64,000 bases of DNA from assembly GCF_024323335.1 (NCBI RefSeq), contig NC_066583.1:362622377-362686376 (forward strand), read 5' to 3'. Origin of the DNA: Lathyrus oleraceus. Lineage: Eukaryota; Streptophyta; Magnoliopsida; Fabales; Fabaceae. Both the position numbers and the translations under genes were made by a program. The number at the start of each line of letters is the position of its first letter. The first letter of the stretch is position 1. Shown one piece after another: positions 23,641 through 35,629 of this stretch. Under the pieces are notes generated by a model. The model was not told the origin of the DNA. It did no database searches and saw only the letters and a program-made list of their open reading frames with translations.

Positions 23641-26060
23641 ACTGAAGCTCGTACACCATGATGCATAATTCTAAAAAACATGCATTAACACAATAAGGTT
23701 CACCAAAAGAATCCCCATACACATCTCACCATTTATGCATCACATCACTCATCATGCAATAATCAATTCATGTTACAACTTAAATAACATCAACAAACAT
23801 CAGAAACTCATTAACACCTTAACAACATTATCATAACATCATCGGCACAACAACATCATTATCACACAACAGTATTATAACAATGCAACTATTTCATAAA
23901 CCGAACATATAAAACAATACACTTATCGACATATTAGACACGTGAATTATATTCAAACATCTCACCAATCACTACCATGTTATATATCTAAGTGTTATAT
24001 TTCTAACGCTTCAAACGACATCAAAATCATACTTACGGAATAAAAGTTATGATCAAAATCGTCAGAATATGTCAACAATTCATTAAGATAACATCTGAAC
24101 CAAAACTTCACCAATAGAGTAGGCATATGAGTAACACTCAAACAATTCACCTATCACTATCACGTTATGGGTTTAAGCATTAGCTTTCTAATGCTTCAAA
24201 CAACACGTCATTTGGCATACGGATAAAAAATTATGGCAAAAATCACCGAACAGTGCAAAACAACATTCCTACAATTATGTGTCGACACATGACTCATATA
24301 GGTCGGCTCATTACCTTTACAGGTCGGCTCATAACTTTTTCAGGTCGTCACATAACCTTTTCAGGTCATCGCATGACCTTTTCAGGTTGGTAGGGGACAT
24401 TCATAGGTTGGCATATACTGCAAAAAAAATTCCAAAAATGAGTTTTTAAACCATCCAAACACTCCCTCATGTGCCAAAAACTTATGCTAGAAAATCCATC
24501 AGTTAAATCCAATTTATCATGGTTATAGTTTCCTAATTCATCATCTACTCCATAGTTTTCATAAATCAACATCATTTTACAACACATTATCATACTCATC
24601 ATCTCTAAATCACCAATAACACAATCAAGGTCAAAACCTTCAAACATCAATCATGACATAACATCATTAGCAACATCAAAACAAAATATATGCATACATA
24701 TGATACACAAATTTCACACCAATTTCATCATACAATCCACAATTATAACATAAAATCAGAATTGATATTTAGAACACTAAATCCTAATAAGATTAAGGGT
24801 TCCTCCATTCTACCCTTCCATCACACCCCTTATATTGAAACAATTTACCACCCTTACCTTGGTTCTCCTAGTAGTAAAAAGAATATTAATTTTTTTGGTG
24901 TTCTTCCCTCTCCCTTAGCTCTAAGTTTCCAATGTTACTCTTGCCTCTTCGAACTAATTTTTCACGTACTGACCAAACTCTCACTTTTTCTCAACTTCTC
25001 TATTTATAATACAAAATTCCTATTTGACTTTCTCTATTTTATCCTTTCTTACTCCCAAAATTCATACTTTGTCATTCTCCTTAATTTCCCTTTTATTTTA
25101 ATTAAGTTAAATAACTACTATTATTTTAAGCGATTAAAAATAATTATAAAATAATTCTATCTACCTCTAACTCTTTCTCTACACCCCACAACTACATTAT
25201 CCTTCTCAATCATCCATCTACACCACACACACATGAAACACATAATTCATCACAAAATACATAATTAAATCAAAATGAATTACATAAAAATAAATTATTA
25301 AAATTAGGGTGTTACATTTATCACAACCACCTCAAAATCAGAGAAGGGTAGACACATCCCTAACCTGGTGAAGAGACACTCATACATGGAAACCGAGCAA
25401 CCCTCGAAAGAGCTACACACCCTCTCATGCGGGCCTACTGGAAGAATCTCCCAATCCGACGTATCACCTATTATGATGTTGGGCGGAGTTACGACTTCGG
25501 TGGTGCTCAAGACAGAAGGAATCCCAACTATTTTAGCGGCCAACCAATGATACCTACTTGCATTAGATGGCTTTATTAATCGAATGCTCTTACGAGCCAA
25601 CACATCAACTTTATGATGATCTGAGATTGACTCAAGACACGACGTCATGTTGCCTTTCACACTCTAAGTGACAAGCAATCTCTACATCGCTAGGATCATC
25701 ATCAATCGACTCCCAATATGTTTTAAGACAATGACCTACATGTTCCCTCCTTTGAGGAATAATCTCTAATTATGCTTCGGTCATGACAAAAGGAGATATC
25801 GGTCTCTCGGAAATGTTTCCACTCCCACTGGATTCCATGGGGAACGAAGATTCTGAAGTGTTCATGGATGGAGTTTCGTCTGACAGGGATTCTCCAGACA
25901 AATACTATATCTCTGAACCACCACTCAATATGATGATTCCTGATTCAGAACCCCCACTGATAGAAGGAAAGGAATGTAACCCAAACTTCATTTCCTCTCT
26001 CAAAGATGAAGAGACATTACCCTTTGAGTCACTCTCGATGATAAAAGGGTTACCACTCAT

Positions 26061-26630
26061 CTTAATAAAAATGCGATAAAAACATGAGTATAAGTTGAGC
26101 AGAAGAGAAGGTACATTGAAATAGAAAGGCATAGGCTCTGAAATGAGAAAGGAAAGTGAAAAATTGAAGCTTTAACACTTCAAGTTTACAAACGTGCGAT
26201 GGCGGTTACTTTGACAAGTAAGTGCTCTCAAACAAGAGGGAAAAACTCGAAGAGACAGGGGAAACTCAATCTATGGAAGAATTATAAAAGTTTTCCCACA
26301 TCCTCTCTCTATCTTTATATATGCAAAGGCAATCGAACTGATCAGATCGAAAGAAGGAAACTAGGACATATCGACGATCAGATTTTATCATAGGAACTCA
26401 CATTCACTCAAGTGTACTCAAGTACACAGAAAACTGTGTCACATCAACCCATACCTTTTCAGATCACACGTCACAGAAAAACGGCGAAACGCTTCAGTGA
26501 TGAGACTGCATTCAATGTTTACATTTTCATCACACTTAGGCAAAACTAAAGCGGTGTATGCCAACCGACACTTGGATAAACTCTTTTGAGGCCGATCACT
26601 ACTACTGAAAGACTCCTCCGACATCAAACA
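26061..26630 (+). other. Tat-like region between antisense ORF start and 3' LTR
   Basis: Noncoding. On the minus strand it would act as promoter and leader of the antisense ORF. I found no clear TATA box or polypurine tract, which may be eroded. Confidence 0.4.
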
Positions 26631-27118
26631 TGTCTGACGAGTCTTGGGGTCAACTATTTTGTGCCGACCAAAAACCCAGAACCTACTGGTCAGTGCTGAC
26701 CAAGATTCGGGACCTCTGGTCCGTGCTGACCAAAGATCTAAGTTCCACTACTCCTCACCAGTCAAAGGCTCAATGGCACGAGGCTCGTTACCTAGCCTAC
26801 TCCGCCAAATCCAAGATATAAATACCTTTGTAAAGGTTTTAAGGTACATCTTTAATCTTCACTTTCACTATCACTTATCTTGAATCTTACCTGACTTGGG
26901 CGTTAAAGTGCTAACCATACAGATATCCCCTTAGATCCACCATATCGGAGATAACAATACCCGTTATCAGCGTCGTGGCAGAATCTATACATCTGATTTC
27001 AAGAAGCACCGTGATCGCAACCTTTAATCCACAATACTGTATCCACAAAGAAAATCGGAAAACTCCACTCCAGCGTAATTTTCGCAATCATCTATATTTT
27101 TAGTTCCGCAACGGAAAA
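26631..27118 (+). repeat. Right (3') LTR of the Tat-like element
   Basis: It starts TGTCTGACGAG and aligns with 2902-3361, with the threefold 31-bp repeat (GTGCTGACCAAGATTCGGGA type) and a TATAAATACC box at about 26816. The end at 27118 is where similarity to the left LTR stops. Confidence 0.65.
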
Positions 27119-28266
27119 ATATACTTAAAATAATAATTTATTAACTTTGATATTGATATTTTTTAAAAAGTTCATCATTTCTCTTACTAAGAGGTTTACC
27201 CCTCTTGAATTATAAAATATGCTAAACTTTTAGATCATAACTTTAAAAAATAAAATAATAATAATAATAATAAAAAGTAATGTGTGTTTGTTTGATGATA
27301 AATGACAATCTTATCAATATTATTTTTAGAAATATTATTTTCATCGATTTGTTTAACAATTTATTAAAAAAATTAAAAGTATTTTTAAAATTTATTTTAT
27401 ATATAATTTTAAAATTTTAGAAATAAGAAATAAAATTTTAAAAATCATATAAGATATAAATACAATTTAAATTCATCAAGAAACACCCCTAATAATAAAA
27501 TCTAGTGAAAGCTACTTGTGAAGAAATATAAGTCAGTAAATGTATTAAATAACAACCACCATCTTCATAAAGTATTGGTTGAGGAATAAGGAGGCACATG
27601 CTTTTGCTTTTGTTTTGAAACCATTAATAAAACAAAACTTTATTGAACGATAGCAAAACTCTAACCACCACACACAAAATGTAGCCTCTACTTTTTCACA
27701 AACACATTAAAAATCACTTTGATTTTAATACCACTAGATAAGTGCAAACAAATATTTTTTAGCCTTAAATATTATTCTTCTCCCTTTATATTTATTTTTG
27801 AAGTTCCAAAAATCATGTAACTAAGTTTAAAACCCAAACGGGTTTCATTCGGACCGGTCAAATAAAAAACCCAACTCGGTTTTTCGTTGAACCTTTTTTG
27901 CAATTAAACCGGTATCAATTTGATTAGACCGGTAAAATGACCCATTTGAATTAATTAAATGTTATAATTTTTTTGTGAGTTCTATTTATTGATTTGTTTT
28001 CTTCAATTTTCCCACATTTTTTTACACCGCTTAGCACTCAGTACAAAGGAAGCTGCAAAAAAGTCCAAAAACACCTTAACCTCTCCATGCTCTGAACCCT
28101 TCTTGCACACAACCATAGGAAAAGGGTTTGTTTCTCACCTTCCTTTTCTGTCTCTTAGTGTATCAATCTTTATGAGATCTCTATTTCAGAATCCACTTGC
28201 AAATTTCTCAGTTGAATTTTCCTTTTTTTTCTTCAGTAAAGTGTTGTTTGAGAGGTGAAGAACAAG
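27119..28266 (+). other. Intergenic and 5' region of the SEC14-like gene
   Basis: AT-rich with no ORF of note. The last 250 bp include CT-rich leader-like sequence with a GAGGTGAAGAACAAG context before the ATG at 28267. A TATA element cannot be fixed with confidence. Confidence 0.5.
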
Positions 28267-31200
28267 ATGGGTATGGGAAATCAAGATGCAATTAAGCAGT
28301 TGCAGTCTTTGATGGACAATGGTATGCTTCAAAAGATTAAAATTCGGTTTGCATTCTTATGTTTTTCTATGATCTTTCTTCATTACTAAAAAAACTTTTT
28401 TTTTGTTTCTTGTTGTAGTTGATGAGCAGAAGAAGATCACATTCAAGGTTTGGTTTTTGATTTTTTTTTTTGTTTGATCTTGGTTATGAAGTTTTGTGAT
28501 TGATGATCTATAACCTGATTTGAAAAAAAAAATTGAATTTTTAATCCCTTTTTGAAGGAAAATTATTGCAAAATTTGATCTGGATTTCTGGTGCTCTTAG
28601 TTGCTAAAAAAATTTCTGGAGATGGGTAATTGTAAAGGCTGAATTTTGATGTTTGGAAAGAAATCTTAGAGTTAGAGAGTAAATGATGCTAAATTTAGTG
28701 ATTACGTGCCTAAATAAGAATATTTTAATGTATTTTCTCCTTTTATTGTGTATTAAGCCTATACATAATTTGGTGTATGTTTGGTTCTGCGGTGAAGATA
28801 ATTGGTTTTAAGTGAATTGATTCCGTAAAATTGATCTGGGATGAAAGGGATTTGAAAGTGAAGTGATTTATGTTTGGATAAATTTTTTTCGAAAGTGGAT
28901 TGATCGATCAATTTCAGTGTAAAAATCACCTTTAGATTCAAAGGTACAAATCATAGCTTTGAGTAGAATCAATTTTGGAAAGTATAGTGAATTCTACTCG
29001 AGAGCAACTAAACATGTTAGAATCAATTTTATGTATCCAGAATCAATTTTGGATGCTTCGAATGTGAAACCAAACATAAACTTAATCATTCATTTTTATG
29101 TTATTTTGAGGGCTATTTGGATGGACTTATTTAAGTTACTTTCAACTTGTTTTCAACTTATTTTCATAAGTTCTCTTGGATAGTTTATGAAAACAACTTA
29201 TAATCTATTTGAAAACAATTTGACTTTGTTTTTTGTTTGTTGTTGAAATAACTTATTCATAAGCACTTATATGTTATAAGTGTTAATTAAGTTGTTTGTC
29301 CAGACATGACCTTAGTTAAGCATATGAGACTAAAGAATTTGTTGCGTCTTACTATCAGTATCTGTTACCATGAGATTTTTTGTCCTGAAACTTTTCTCTT
29401 TATATTTCAGAATATGCACCAGGGATATCCGACTGAAACGTTAGGGCGGTTTCTCAAAGCTCGGGACGGGAATGTTGCCAAAGCTCATAAAATGGTTAGT
29501 TAAATCTTTTATGTTTGGCAGAACCTCTTAGATGAAATCAGCCGTGTTGCGTCACTTTTGATCTTTGGATGTAAATAGTTTTCTGACAATTTAAACTGTC
29601 GCAGTTAATTGATTGTTTACATTGGAGAGTGGAAAATGAGATTGACAAAGTTTTAGCGGTGAGTTCTCTCTTTCCATGCAATCTCGTTTTCTTCTTCTTC
29701 TTCGAAATTGATCTGTTTTTCTGGTTAAACTTTCGTGAAACTTGTTTGTTGAATTCTTTCATCAAATGGAGTTATGAATCAGATCGTAATTCATAACAAT
29801 ATTAAAATGAATTATCTCATTTTTGTATAGCAGAAGCCAATCCCAACGGATTTGTACAGAGCTGTGCGAGATTCTCAGCTCATAGGAATGTCTGGTTACA
29901 CAAAAGAGGTACAAGAAAGGCCGAATGACATCTTTTTAGATCATCTGAAACACTTCTCTTTATGCACAATTTCTAATTTCTTTCATTTTTTGGACGAATT
30001 ATGCCAGGGCCTACCCGTCATCGCTGTTGGCGTTGGGCTCAGTACGTATGACAAAGCATCCGTAAGGATCTCATCATACCTTCTCTTTTCATCACATCTT
30101 TAAAATACGATAGATATTAATACTTGCAAAGCAAGGCTCCTCCTGAACTCTTCGGTGTTCAATGCCGGCTTTCGGTTTGTCTATATTTCATAATGTAGGA
30201 TCTAAACTCGGTAGAATTATCTATGTGATATTAAATTACGAGTTCCTTTCTTTTTCAGGACAAATACTATATACAATCTCACATCCAAGTGAACGAATAT
30301 AGAGATCGGGTGATCTTGGTGAGTACCCAATTATTTAATTCATAACATAAAACAAAGCTTAATAGAAAAGCGGACAGAGCGACACATTCGTCCTCGTCTT
30401 TCCACTAGTTATTCGTATAAACTCTCTCATGACCTTTTTGCTTATTTGAAAATTTTATTTAGCCAACTGCTACAAAGAAGCATGGAAGATATAGTGGCAC
30501 CTGCGTGAAAGTCTTGGATATGACTGGTTTGAGATTTTCAGCGCTCAACCAATTAAGGGTACGGTAGCAATCATCGAAAAATGTTTTATTTTTCGCCGCA
30601 TCTCTCATTCTTTGGACTTCTTTATCATCAATGCTAATGTCACTGCAATTATAGTTGACAGTCCGCGCTTGATTGCCTTTTGCAGCTATTGACAGCTATA
30701 TCTACGATAGATGACTTGAACTATCCGGAAAAGACAGACACATACTATATCGTTAATGCACCATATGTATTCTCCGCGTGTTGGAAGGTTTGTGCCTGTC
30801 TTAATGTTACCAGAGTTTCACTTCTCCCTCTTTAATTTCATTATCGTAATACGGAACTCGAAAGATTAACAACTGAAATCTTTTTACTTCAATAATAATC
30901 GGAAGGTTGTAAAGCCTCTTTTGCAAGAAAGAACAAGGAAGAAAATCCAGGTGCTGCAAGGCTGTGGCAAGGACGAATTACTCAAGGTAATGGACTACGG
31001 ATCTCTCCCACACTTCTGCAAAAAACAAGATTCCAAGTCATCGAGACATAATGCAGTTGCAGCAATTACCGAAAACTGTTTCTCCTTCAACCACGCATTC
31101 CATCAACAACTCTATAACCACATAAAGCAGCAAGCTAACTCTGCGGAATCAACACCGCTGATGAGACAAGGATCTTTCTATGTAGACATACCAGAGCCAG

Positions 31201-31361
31201 ACCCGGATGATGCCAAAATAGCCAAAACCATTGAAGTTGAGTTTCACAAATTGGAAAATCAGAACAACGGAAGCGTTGAAGTTGAGTTTCACAAACTGGA
31301 AATCCAGAAAAAAGGGTTTACCAACTCGCGAACCGGTCTTGCTGTTAATGGAAGACATTGA
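28267..31361 (+). CDS. SEC14-like (CRAL-TRIO) phosphatidylinositol transfer protein, ten exons
   Basis: Ten exons join in frame to 354 aa: 28267-28321, 28419-28447, 29411-29494, 29605-29658, 29834-29908, 30008-30061, 30259-30318, 30463-30558, 30686-30787 and 30906-31361. All introns are GT-AG. The N-terminal CRAL-TRIO-N region (about 29-60) has TLGRFLKARDGNVAKAH. The lipid-binding fold (about 80-245) has GLPVIAVGVGLSTYDKAS, VLDMTGLRFSALNQL and YYIVNAPYVFSACW. The order and C-terminal CGKDELLKVMDY..LPHFC match plant SEC14 proteins of the soybean Ssh / Arabidopsis At1g55840 type. Such proteins exchange phosphoinositides and phosphatidylcholine between membranes; the precise ligand here is inferred. 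The end carries a 15-residue tandem duplication. It faces the WEB gene tail to tail. Confidence 0.92.
28776..29078. mobile_element. MITE-like element in intron 2 of the SEC14-like gene
   Basis: 303 bp with ends TATGTTTGGTT and AACCAAACATA, an 11-bp perfect inverted pair, and repeated AATCAATTTT motifs inside. No convincing target duplication. Superfamily not assigned. Confidence 0.6.
29109..29312. mobile_element. Second MITE-like repeat in intron 2
   Basis: About 200 bp from AGGGCTATTTGGATGG to TTGTCCAGACATGACC, imperfect inverted ends with internal palindromic AACTTAT / ATAAGTT motifs. A related sequence lies at 35189-35350 in the WEB gene intron. Confidence 0.5.
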
Positions 31362-32562
31362 GAAAGCTTGTGAAGATTCTGAGGCACTTTTATTTCTTGA
31401 TTTGCTTTATGATATATATCTATATGATATGGAAGGTTATACCTGTTCTTTATTAGTATAAAGGTATACCAAGTTATTACTAGATGTAATGTAATATTGT
31501 AATGATTGCATCAACTCAGATGCAGATATGTTCAGACACAAACTTTAATCTAATTTTTATAACCACTTTGGATGATGAGTTAATGATATGATATATTTGT
31601 TTAACATGGAAAAGATGGCTCCATATGACAATTTATATGATATTAGCTATCTTGGTCTTATTAAGCTAGCTAGTTAGTTGTGTATGGATTAGAGAGGGCA
31701 GTTTTTGAATCTCATTTTTAAGAGATGAAATTCTACCAGATTATTAGACTAAGAAAAAATCCATTTTGATGCATTGTTCCTTGTTATCCTTATTTAAACT
31801 CAAGATTTTTATTATTTACTCAAATGTTAAGTCGTTATGAATAAAGCATCTTTTTCTGATAAAAAATATATTTATTTTGTATATGGTGTTTTTCAAACTT
31901 ATAATTTTTCGTTTATTATACATAAGACTCTTTTTTGATGACGTATAAGACTTTGAAAATTATTAAATAGTTTTCAGAACAAAATATTGTTGAGGCGTGC
32001 AATAACTATATTGTCAATAACTTTTATTTATTTCTTCAAAAGTGTTAAGTCAATAACATTCCACAAAAGCATGATCCATTGAGCAATAATTAACTTAAAA
32101 ATTGGTGTTGCACACACCAAACTTCACCAGCAAAATGACGACATTACCCTTTCTTTACTTACAAACTTAACTTCTCTATTATCCTCCTTATTAGGATAAT
32201 CACAATTTTTATTTGACAAATCCTATCAACAAAAATTATTCTGCAAAGGCTATATATTCAATAAACCAAATCAAAAAGGGAAAAAATGAGCTCATCAAGG
32301 GACAAATTGGTAATTTACTCCTCACCCATAGGTTAATATGAACAGGAAAAAATACAAATAGATATTTTACCAAAAGATTTTAATTTTTCCACATGTTCCC
32401 TTTACATATAAGCATGTCCCATAATATTTCACCAAACTATTAACACCATACAATACTTTCCTTCAAACACACTTCATTAACAAAAAATCTACTCAAATTC
32501 CTCAACTACACACAAATCTTCAACATGTTTTTTTCTCACATTCCCAAGAGCTTCACAACAAA
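31362..32562. other. Intergenic stretch between convergent genes
   Basis: It holds the 3' ends of both genes. AT-rich; no ORF, repeat end or RNA gene recognised. Exact poly(A) sites cannot be placed. Confidence 0.6.
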
Positions 32563-35500
32563 CTATACAGGATTCTCACCAGGCAAATAAGAAGCAGACC
32601 CACCCTCAGCTAAATGACTTTTCTTCCTCTGAAAGATACCACTAATATTAGGCAACCCAGCTTTCTTCGAAAACGAAACCTTCTCTTTTTCCAACTTCCT
32701 CACTGCCACTGTTTTATGAGGAGGAGGAAGATTCTGCTTTTGAATCCTATAATGCTGAGGAGATGATTCTGACGACAACGATATCTGTGTTTCGGCCAAT
32801 ATCCGAGCTGCAGCTTCGGCCGCTTTTTTCTGATCCCGTTCGCGCCACCTTCGAAGCTCACCCTCAACTGCTCTCTTTGCTGCTTCAGCCATCTCAGCCC
32901 TTTTCAAAGCCTCCTGAGTTGCAGTTTTCATATCATCAATCTCCTTCTGAGTTGCCTCCAATTTTTTCAAAATTTCGTTTTCGCTAGCTTTCACGGCTTC
33001 TACCTGTGCTTTGGCAGCATCCACTTTCATGTCTGCTAATTTATCAGATTCCTCGACTTTGCGGTTTAGTGACTCAAACTCCTCCGTCGAGATTGCAATC
33101 ACAGATCCGGATTCTGACGATGTTGATGCACGTGCAGCACTAGTCCTTTCGGTTAGCACTGTAATCTGCTCGACAGCACTAGCTTCAGCCGCTTTTGCTG
33201 CTTCTGCTTCTTCTATTGCTTCTTTAAGCTTTTTCTCTGCTTCTTCCAATGCAAGTTTAGTAGCTTCGGCTTCTTTCTTTAACTCGGCTGTCTTGTTCTT
33301 CATATCTTCGGCTTCCCGCCGTGCATCCTCAGTTTCGGATGTCAGCTGACTCAGCGTCAAGATCATTTCCTCGGATGCACCTCTAACCTTAGATTCATCG
33401 GCTGAGACCGCTTCGAGCTCGGACTTACTTTTGCGGAGTTTGACGTGTAGATTCCCAACAGTGGATTCGGTTTCAGCCTCTTTTTCCTTTAATTCAGAAT
33501 GTTCTTTCTTTACATTTTCTAGTTCCACCTTCAAAGTCTCTACCAAGGTTCTAAGAGAGTTTTCCTCGTCTACTACTTTCTGCAGTGATTCTTTAGCACC
33601 GTCAAGCTCTGAAGTAACCGTTTTCACTGAGTCCAAATCGGAAGACCTTTTGTTTTCCATTTCCTTTTGCAGAGCTGCAATTTCGCTCATTGTCTCAGCC
33701 AACTGCGCTTCAAGATTTTTTGAGAGCTCGGGATTGAATTCCTTTTTCAAAGCAAGTAATTTATTTTCGGACTGTTCAAGAGTGGCTTTGTATGATTGTT
33801 TAAGAGCATCTTTTTCAGATAATATCAATGCTTGTTGTTGCTGCGCTTCTGCGGATGCAAGCTTTGCTTGCTCAATTGACTCCTTTACAGCTGAAATTTC
33901 TTTCGACAGCTCAGATAATCTTTCAGTGTTTTCCTTCTTTGCATTCTCAGCTTCTTCCATTTGTTTGAGAGCCGATACTTTTGCATCAGAGGATGAATCA
34001 TATTCCTGGCGTGTTTTCCTCAGATCTTGCTTAGCAGCATTGAGTTCTGTCATGATAGATGCATAACTTTTAACTGCAGTTTCTAACTCTTCTTTCCAGG
34101 CACCATTGATTCCATCTGAGTCGCCGTTCTTTTGTTTCACCTGAGTTTTTGCAGCTTCCGTTGCCTTGATTGCTAGCTCCCTAGATTCAGTAATAAGTTT
34201 CAGCTTTTGTGTCAAATCATGGACTGTTCTTTGAGCCCTTTCAAGTTCCACAAGAGCTTGAGCCTTAGTAGTTTCAGCATTCTTTACTTGTTCCTTTAAC
34301 TTGTTCAGCTCTTTATGCGATACATGAAGTTGTGTCTCCTTGGCCAAAACTCTCTAGTGAAACAACAAACTTGAAAAATTACAAAATGAAAAAGACAAAA
34401 AAACATACTAAGCTTGAAAAAATGAAATAGAACTTTTCAATGAGATAACATAGTTCAGTGGTAAAAAGTTAGAAGAGCTCGCGTAATCTGAAGTTTGAAG
34501 TCTGAAAACTTAGAATGTGCGCACAATTTCGTACAGAGCACAAATAATTTTAAGAATGTGATTTATCCTCCAAAGTCCAAATCATTTACAAATTCAGATA
34601 TCAAACTCAGAAGTCATAACTATATTGTTTAAATAAAAGCTAAAACATGCTGAAAGTACTATTATAAAGGTCCGTAGAATTAAAACCATAAAGTTAGTGC
34701 AAATAAAATAAGATTTACAGTAAGATGTAGAACGACACATGCACATTGAATATCATATAGAAGAATAGGCTCATTATGTGAAAAGAAACACAATGTCTTC
34801 TGTTGCTTCTGTTAAAAAAAGTGATTAAAAAATGAAGAAATTCAACAGGATTTATCATGCTAATTATCATAGAAATAAACTGTAGACCACACAGAAACAT
34901 AACTGAATATTAACATGGCAGTGAATGGAAAAGGAAGGAAGGGTTAGAGGAGTTAGAATCTATATAGAAGGGGAAGAAAGAAAGAGTGAGTTAGGTGAGT
35001 AAGGGATTTTCGGCCTTTGAGCAAAGAGGTTTGCAGAGCTTTGAAGTCTGTGTTATCATGTTTACTTCTACTACCGTTGTTTTTCTGTAGCAAGTGAAAA
35101 TGTGGGAGTTCTCTGCATTTCCACCGCAAATTAATAAAATACTCTCTGCATTTTCCTAGTGCTGCTTGCAATGGATCGACTTATTGAAGTTTATCTACTG
35201 ACATAAACACTTAAGAGATTCTAGTTTGCATAAGCTATCCAAGATAGCAAATGAAAACAGCTTATAGCTAATATGAAAACGGTATGACTTTATTTTACCT
35301 TTTGTTAAAGATACATACATACGCATTTATATGCAAACAAATCATAAAATTTATCGATACACTAAGCAACTTCCGTTGTCGTTTTACAACACAAAAATGG
35401 ATTAGTAGCTGAGAAAACATACTAACACACAACTGAAAATTACCTCAGAAGAATAACCTTTTGGCTTCTTAAAAATAAGTCTTTCCCCTGAGAAAGCACC

Positions 35501-35629
35501 TTCACCAAATAGAGACACTGCATCTTTAACAGACTGAAAAGGTGGACTGGTATCAATCTCTCCAACCACTGGTTTTGGCGTAGGGGAGGGAGAGTCGGTA
35601 GCAGCAGTGTTACGTATTTTCGCAACCAT
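32563..35629 (-). CDS. TREPH1: WEB-family coiled-coil protein (TREPH1-like), two coding exons
   Basis: Coding exons 35629-35444 (62 codons, ends GAG before GT) and 34353-32563 (596 codons plus TAG) give 658 aa. The 1.09-kb intron is GT-AG. The N-terminus has the WEB signature VGEIDTSPPFQSVKDAVSLF; residues about 65-560 form long heptad coiled coils rich in A, E, K and L (DUF827/WEMBL type). The C-terminus has ELRRWRERDQKKA and ends with SGIFQRKKS and SYLPGENP. Length and both ends match Arabidopsis At5g55860, known as TREPH1, a touch-responsive phosphoprotein; WEB relatives act in chloroplast photorelocation. Orthology is inferred from recall. The S/T-P sites in the first 25 residues could be phosphorylated. 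Confidence 0.93.
35189..35350. mobile_element. MITE-like repeat in the WEB gene intron
   Basis: It carries TAAGCTATCCAAGATAG and ATGAAAACAGCTTAT motifs that match in reverse the element at 29109-29312. Boundaries are approximate and strongly diverged. Confidence 0.4.

Larger units (their letters stand above)
22583..25316 (-). mobile_element. Tekay-like solo LTR (2.73 kb) inside the antisense ORF
   Basis: The ends are a perfect 10-bp inverted pair, TGTAACACCC and GGGTGTTACA, the same termini as the Tekay LTR at 55872. Minus-strand reading gives the same end structure (GTGTGACACCC near the 3' end, then GAAGGGTGTTACA). Flanks TTCAT (22578-22582) and TTTAT (25317-25321) match 4 of 5, an eroded target duplication. 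No internal region is present. Inner landmarks shared with the Tekay LTR are a TATA box (25001-25008), an AAG/GTAAGGG donor-like site (24857) and duplicated CTAATTCC/GGAATTAG stem-loops (23440-23620). ORFs inside, such as 24690-25154, look noncoding. Confidence 0.85.
20888..26060 (-). pseudogene. Antisense ORF of the Tat-like element (Transposase_28-like)
   Basis: On the minus strand a decayed frame runs from an MSGNPF start near 26060 to a stop at 20888, interrupted by the solo LTR 22583-25316. The first part includes CLPFSDFEVVV at its inner end, followed across the insertion by a continuation typical of the 'putative gypsy type transposon' family that plant Tat elements carry as an extra ORF. 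The last third (about 20890-21440) is acidic and charged with a coiled-coil look. Several in-frame stops (for example in 25640-25780 and 21000-21310) make it nonfunctional. Without the insertion it spans about 810 codons. Function of the family is unknown; family naming is from recall. Confidence 0.65.

Noticed and set aside
24690..25154. 154-residue plus ORF inside the solo LTR
   Set aside because: Low-complexity F/L/I/N/Y-rich frame lying antisense to the LTR promoter and leader.
33011..34066. Plus-strand ORFs of 112 and 211 residues opposite the WEB gene
   Set aside because: Serine-rich shadows of the coiled-coil exon's codon pattern; no motifs or own context.
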